The notes below the pieces were generated by a model. The model did no database searches. It was not told the DNA's origin and was given only the letters and a program-made list of their open reading frames with translations. The position numbers and the translations under genes were made by a program. Shown here piece after piece: positions 60,475 to 64,000 of a stretch of 64,000 bases of DNA (its first letter is position 1; every line of letters starts with the position of its first letter). Origin of the DNA: Prochilodus magdalenae (taxonomy: Eukaryota > Chordata > Actinopteri > Characiformes > Prochilodontidae). Where the stretch lies: the NCBI GenBank assembly GCA_024036415.1, contig JAMWET010000766.1:231553-295552 (forward strand). The letters run 5' to 3'.

Positions 60475-61166
60475 CAGGCTACTGGATGAGGAGGCGAGGA
60501 ACCTGAGGAGCCGCCCGCACTGCTGAACCTCTTCCTGGAGGCGGAGCTCCACCTCAGAGTGGCTTTCTCCGCCGCTTTAAAAGAATGAGCCGCTGTGCTG
60601 GAGCGGACTTCCTCTATGGTGTTCCTAGACGGCTTGAAGAGAATGATGTAGACCTTATTGAAAAAGATGCAGGCGAGCAGACTGAAGCTGGAGGCCAGGA
60701 TGGCGATGACCTCCACAGCCGACACAAACTTGCCATAGGTGCTGAAGTAGGCGGGGACGAAGGAGATCCAGACGATGAAGAAAATCAGCATGCAGCATCA
60801 GCACCCGGTCAGATGATCTCATCAATGTCGTCATCACTTGCACCAATGTAAACAAGAAGACCAAAAGGAACTGTAAGTTCAGCCCACACCACTTGCGATG
60901 GAGACTGGTTGGTATCTTGGCCTCAAACACCAGCAGGACTCGACTGGTCTTCACCAGAATGCAAGAGATGCACAGGACAAAGCTAATGCCATAGGCCGGC
61001 TGCCTATGTAAAGATGAGAGAGGCCGGCTGCCTATGTAAAGATGAGAGATCTGGAAAAACAGCAGATCAGGGAGAACAGCAGCAAGTACGACTGTTTTCT
61101 GTTTGAGGCCTTCACTTTGGGCATGTTCCAAAATCGTACAAAGACACCCATCACGATGTACGTCAC
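60475..61166 (-). pseudogene. casr: Broken partial copy of casr exon 7
   Basis: This block matches 55271-56146 of the true exon 7 closely (by eye well above 90% in the ungapped parts), in the same orientation. It starts inside the C-terminal tail and ends within TM1, so both ends of the exon and both splice sites are absent. Inside, about 140 bp around TM5 and loop 3 is replaced by an 18 bp filler (after 60793), about 42 bp at the TM4 end is missing, and a roughly 26 bp segment ending in TAAAGATGAGAG is doubled at 61001-61052. The frame is broken. The KATLRRS site reads KATLRWS. It is a DNA-level tandem duplicate, not a processed copy, and cannot encode a receptor. Confidence 0.95.
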
Positions 61167-61689
61167 TGTCTTTACTGCACTATTATGATCGGAGTACCCA
61201 GGTCTGCTGCCCTGAGGGAGCACAGTGAAGCAATACCCCCCTCAGCTGGAGGGTTTACATTTCTATCCCGCCTGTAAAGTAACCGAGTGTTGACTGGAGT
61301 TACATGGACTTCCTTACTAGGCAGAGCTGCAGTCAAGACCACCTGATAAGAGCGGATCAGCTCCAGCTACATTGTCCTTAGCTGGACTGAACAATCAGGG
61401 GAAACTAATCAAACTGAATTCATCTTTTGAACCTGGGCAGGCTCCATGGCAGCGAGGTGGCACTTTGTTATGGAATAACTACGTTGTAATCCATCCAGCA
61501 AACATCCAGCATGAAAACAAAGTTTATGGTGTTTCCTGAAAAAGAATTCATTTTTTTGAGGTGAGTAGATTTTGGGGGCTTTGTATTCACCAGCTGCTTG
61601 TCTGAAACCTCACTCTAACTGCAACACCATTTAAGGTGGAACAATAAAAACTTAACTAGAAAAGTGCATTTCCTGAAGGAAACGTGGGA

Positions 61690-62385
61690 TGGTTGCGCAG
61701 CTTGCTGAGTAAGGAACGAGGGATGACTAAACAAGTGTGGGTCGGTATGACTGTAGATTAGCATCTGGGGGCCTGCCCTTAGTGACTACGTGAAGTTTGG
61801 TGGCTCTCGGGCGAACGGAAATGTTACTGCTTGGTTTGGGTCGAAAATGACTGGGACTCTATGGGAGGAACGAGGGATGAATAAACGACAGACAGAGGAG
61901 TATGGGTCAGTATGGCTGTGGGTTCGTGCTTGGGGTCCTCCCCTTAGTGAGCATGTGAGGTCTGGTGGCTCTCGGGCGAAGGAACCAGCTACGCTTAGGT
62001 GGGTCAAAAAATGACTGCGACTCTATGGGAGGAACGAGGGATGAATCAACAACAGATAGAGGAGTGCGGGTCAGTATGGCTGTGGATTAGTGCTTGGGGA
62101 CCTGCCCTTAGTGTGTATGTGAAGCTTCGCGCCTCTAGGCCGAACAGACAGCCGGCTTTAGAGGGGTCCGAAAATAACTGGGACTCTATGGGAGGAATGA
62201 GGGATGAATAAACAACAGATAGAGGAGTGCTGGTCAGTATTGCTGTGGATTAGTGCCTGGGGACCTCCCCTTAGTGTGTATGTGAAGTTTCGCGCCTCTC
62301 GGGCGAACGAAACAGCCAGCTTTAGAGGGGTCCAAAAATGACTGGGACTCTATGGAAGGAAGGAGGGATGTAAAACCAAAAGGAG
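61690..62385. repeat. Tandem array, 164 bp unit, about four copies
   Basis: The word ACTGGGACTCTATGGGAGGA recurs at about 61850, 62014, 62178 and 62341, giving a period of 163-164 bp. Each unit includes GGATGAATAAAC, GAGGAGTGCGGGTCAGTAT and GTGAAG.TTCGCGCCTCT. A single diverged relative is at 29950-30290. Confidence 0.92.
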
Positions 62386-62559
62386 AAACGAACGAGTGCA
62401 GGTCAATCCAACACTGTGTTCCTGCTCGGGATTGTGCCTCGAGCCAGTGTATCCGATTTGGTGTCTTTAGGTCAGGCGGAAGTAGGTTAGATAGGCAGGT
62501 GTTTTTAGATCCTATTCATTCTCTATGGGAAAAAAACAAAATCCGTGCATCCGATCAAA

Positions 62560-62650
62560 AAGGTGTATACAAGCCCACATCAGCGTATCATACCGGACAA
62601 TCTAGAGTTGGAACAGAGTCGATATATCGAAAGCTGTGGGACGAGATAGT
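62560..62650. repeat. Dispersed repeat shared with 31310-31440
   Basis: ACAAGCCCACATC...CTAGAGTTGGAACAGAGTCGATATATCGAAAGCTG resembles the block near 31325-31390. Confidence 0.4.
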
Positions 62651-63233
62651 CGGCAATGAAACGGGAGAAAAAGAAAAATCGAATAACAGTATAGTTGAGC
62701 ATTGCTTTGGAATGCGTGAGATTTTTTTAAGTCACTGCACCAAAGTAGTCAACTACCTTTAACTGGTATAATGACAAAGTTAAATGAAGCTGAACTGAAT
62801 GAAATGTTCTGGATGTGCAGGTTATACCGACCCACCATTCCAGCCAACCTTCTCCTCGATTTTTCTGAAGACTGTAAGTGTCCACATATCCTTGCATGGG
62901 TTTTTGGTCAATGTGATGTGTTTAATTTGATCTATGTTATGGCAGGCGGTACAAAATAGCAACAGGGTTGTCTTAATGATGCATACCAGACGTTCAAGGA
63001 ATTTATCCCGAAATTCTCCAGCCCTGTTTATTTGAGCTGTGAAAACCAAAACGTCCACTCTATCTGGTCTGAGGCTGGAACGCTGAACCAGTGTTATACC
63101 ATGTTCCAACAAGAACACAGACCCGCCCACACCACTCACTGTCCCAACAGAAGCCAGGAGAACTACTGAAAACGCTAAATTTAGCAGATTCAGCACTTCC
63201 CAAAGCAGAACGTTTCTGTAGAGATCACGTTAC

Positions 63234-64000
63234 CTGCCATGCCTCCACTTTCCTAATATCAGCGCAGGAGCCATTGGCGAAGAGTCCTTTCCCAGGTGTA
63301 CAGGTGAGAATGTCCTGCAGTGCTTCAGCTATGGCGTAAACCGCCACGTAAACATTATAGGAGATCCTCAGGTGAGTGTAATCCAGGTAAGGAGTCTCTA
63401 CACTCGAGATATCCTCATCACCTGTGCACAGCGGCCTGAAGCTATTGCTGCCGTTCTCGCTGTCCTCCTTCCGGGGACTGTCCTCCAGGTAACAGTTGAA
63501 CGTCTCCTCCCAAAACTCCCTGACAAACTCGTTGTGGCTGGACTTCTTTGGATGAACTTGCTGCAGGAACTCCTTCAAGCCAGGTATCTGGCCTGCACGC
63601 AGCGCAAAGCCAATCGTGCCCCCCATGACGTCCAGGTACTCGGGTTTGGCCACCAGGCTGGAGATAGCCCAAGCTTCGCTTGCTAACCACACCCGGTCAG
63701 TGATATTCCGCCTCACCATCTCCTTAACCAGCGGCTCCACGTCCGGCCCGCTGGCGAACACGACAATGACCTTGGCGGTGGAGTTCTCGATGCGGTCTGC
63801 AAGACGCACGATCTCAGCCTCGTCGAGATACTGGGAGATGAGCACGTTCAGGTCTATGCAGATGTCTCGCTGAAGCATCTCATTCTCAAACTTCTCGATG
63901 CCTGGCCGGCCGTACTCATCGTCCGAGGCGATGGCGATGACCCAGTTCCACTGGAAGTGGTCTATGATGGCCGCCATGGCAATGGCCTGGTACTCGTCAG
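63234..64000 (-). CDS. casr: casr coding exon 4, partial (runs off the window)
   Basis: Ligand-binding Venus-flytrap domain. From the window edge: [27 protein letters not shown] (the Tyr matches Y218 of human CaSR), [24 protein letters not shown] (E297 of the calcium site), [55 protein letters not shown] and [11 protein letters not shown]. The donor is CAG|GTAACG and joins exon 5 in phase 0. The exon continues beyond 64000, so exons 1-3 and the promoter lie to the right. Compared with human, the acidic loop after ETFNC is shorter. Confidence 0.97.

Larger units (their letters stand above)
60267..63233 (-). other. casr: casr intron 4
   Basis: Holds a broken copy of casr exon 7 and a 164 bp tandem array. 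61170-61690 and 62390-63233 show nothing recognisable apart from the dispersed repeat at 62560-62650. Confidence 0.85.

Noticed and set aside
60474..61131. A second functional casr gene
   Set aside because: The copy lacks exon boundaries, TM5 and loop 3, and the frame is broken.

Overview
The window is vertebrate nuclear DNA, almost certainly from a teleost fish. The genes are spliced with GT/AG introns, the three recognisable proteins are vertebrate families, and the rest is fish-type repeat DNA: Tc1/Sleeping Beauty-like transposons, L2/CR1-type LINEs, tRNA-derived SINEs, MITEs and long AT, CA and GA microsatellites. The mobile-element mix suggests an ostariophysan such as a catfish or characin, but that is only an impression.

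All three genes lie on the minus strand. Right to left: (1) 55142-64000 holds the last four coding exons of casr, the extracellular calcium-sensing receptor; exons 5 and 6 are 231 and 124 bp and all phases join. (2) 34143 to about 49200 holds a complete b4galt4, a Golgi beta-1,4-galactosyltransferase, with six coding exons (346, 233, 188, 123, 105, 184 bp) that sum to exactly 393 codons, plus an inferred noncoding first exon and CCAAT-box promoter near 49126-49350. (3) 19467-19566 is a 33-codon first coding exon of arhgap31 (CdGAP), a Rac/Cdc42 GAP. The remaining exons were not found and probably lie beyond the left edge, so positions 1-19466 would be its first intron. ARHGAP31 and B4GALT4 are also close neighbours in human 3q13, which supports both calls. 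The three genes do not form a pathway; they are an old linkage group.

Region by region: 1-19466 is intronic, with minisatellites (1545, 6095, 9205, 12010, 14340, 17590), MITEs and a SINE. 19567-21800 is the CT/GA-rich upstream region of arhgap31. 21835-23470 is a higher-order tandem array of 200 bp units. 23470-34000 is intergenic, with a Tc1 relic, an antisense LINE fragment and small repeats. 34143-49350 is b4galt4, whose introns hold a nested pair of Tc1-type elements, further Tc1 relics, MITEs, a long AT hairpin and a 1.2 kb array of 21 bp units. 49500-55100 is intergenic, with a MITE, a 53 bp array, a SINE and a LINE whose 3' part has expanded into a 39 bp minisatellite. 55142-64000 is casr; its introns carry a tRNA-Lys relic, a SINE, a LINE, a MITE, a 164 bp array and, most notably, a broken second copy of casr's own last exon.

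I found no sign of a wholly new biological system. The observations most worth checking are the exon-7 copy inside casr, the LINE and SINE that share a 3' tail, the minisatellites grown next to LINE 3' sequence, and the long near-perfect hairpins. Many long open frames here are artefacts of tandem repeats whose period is a multiple of three.
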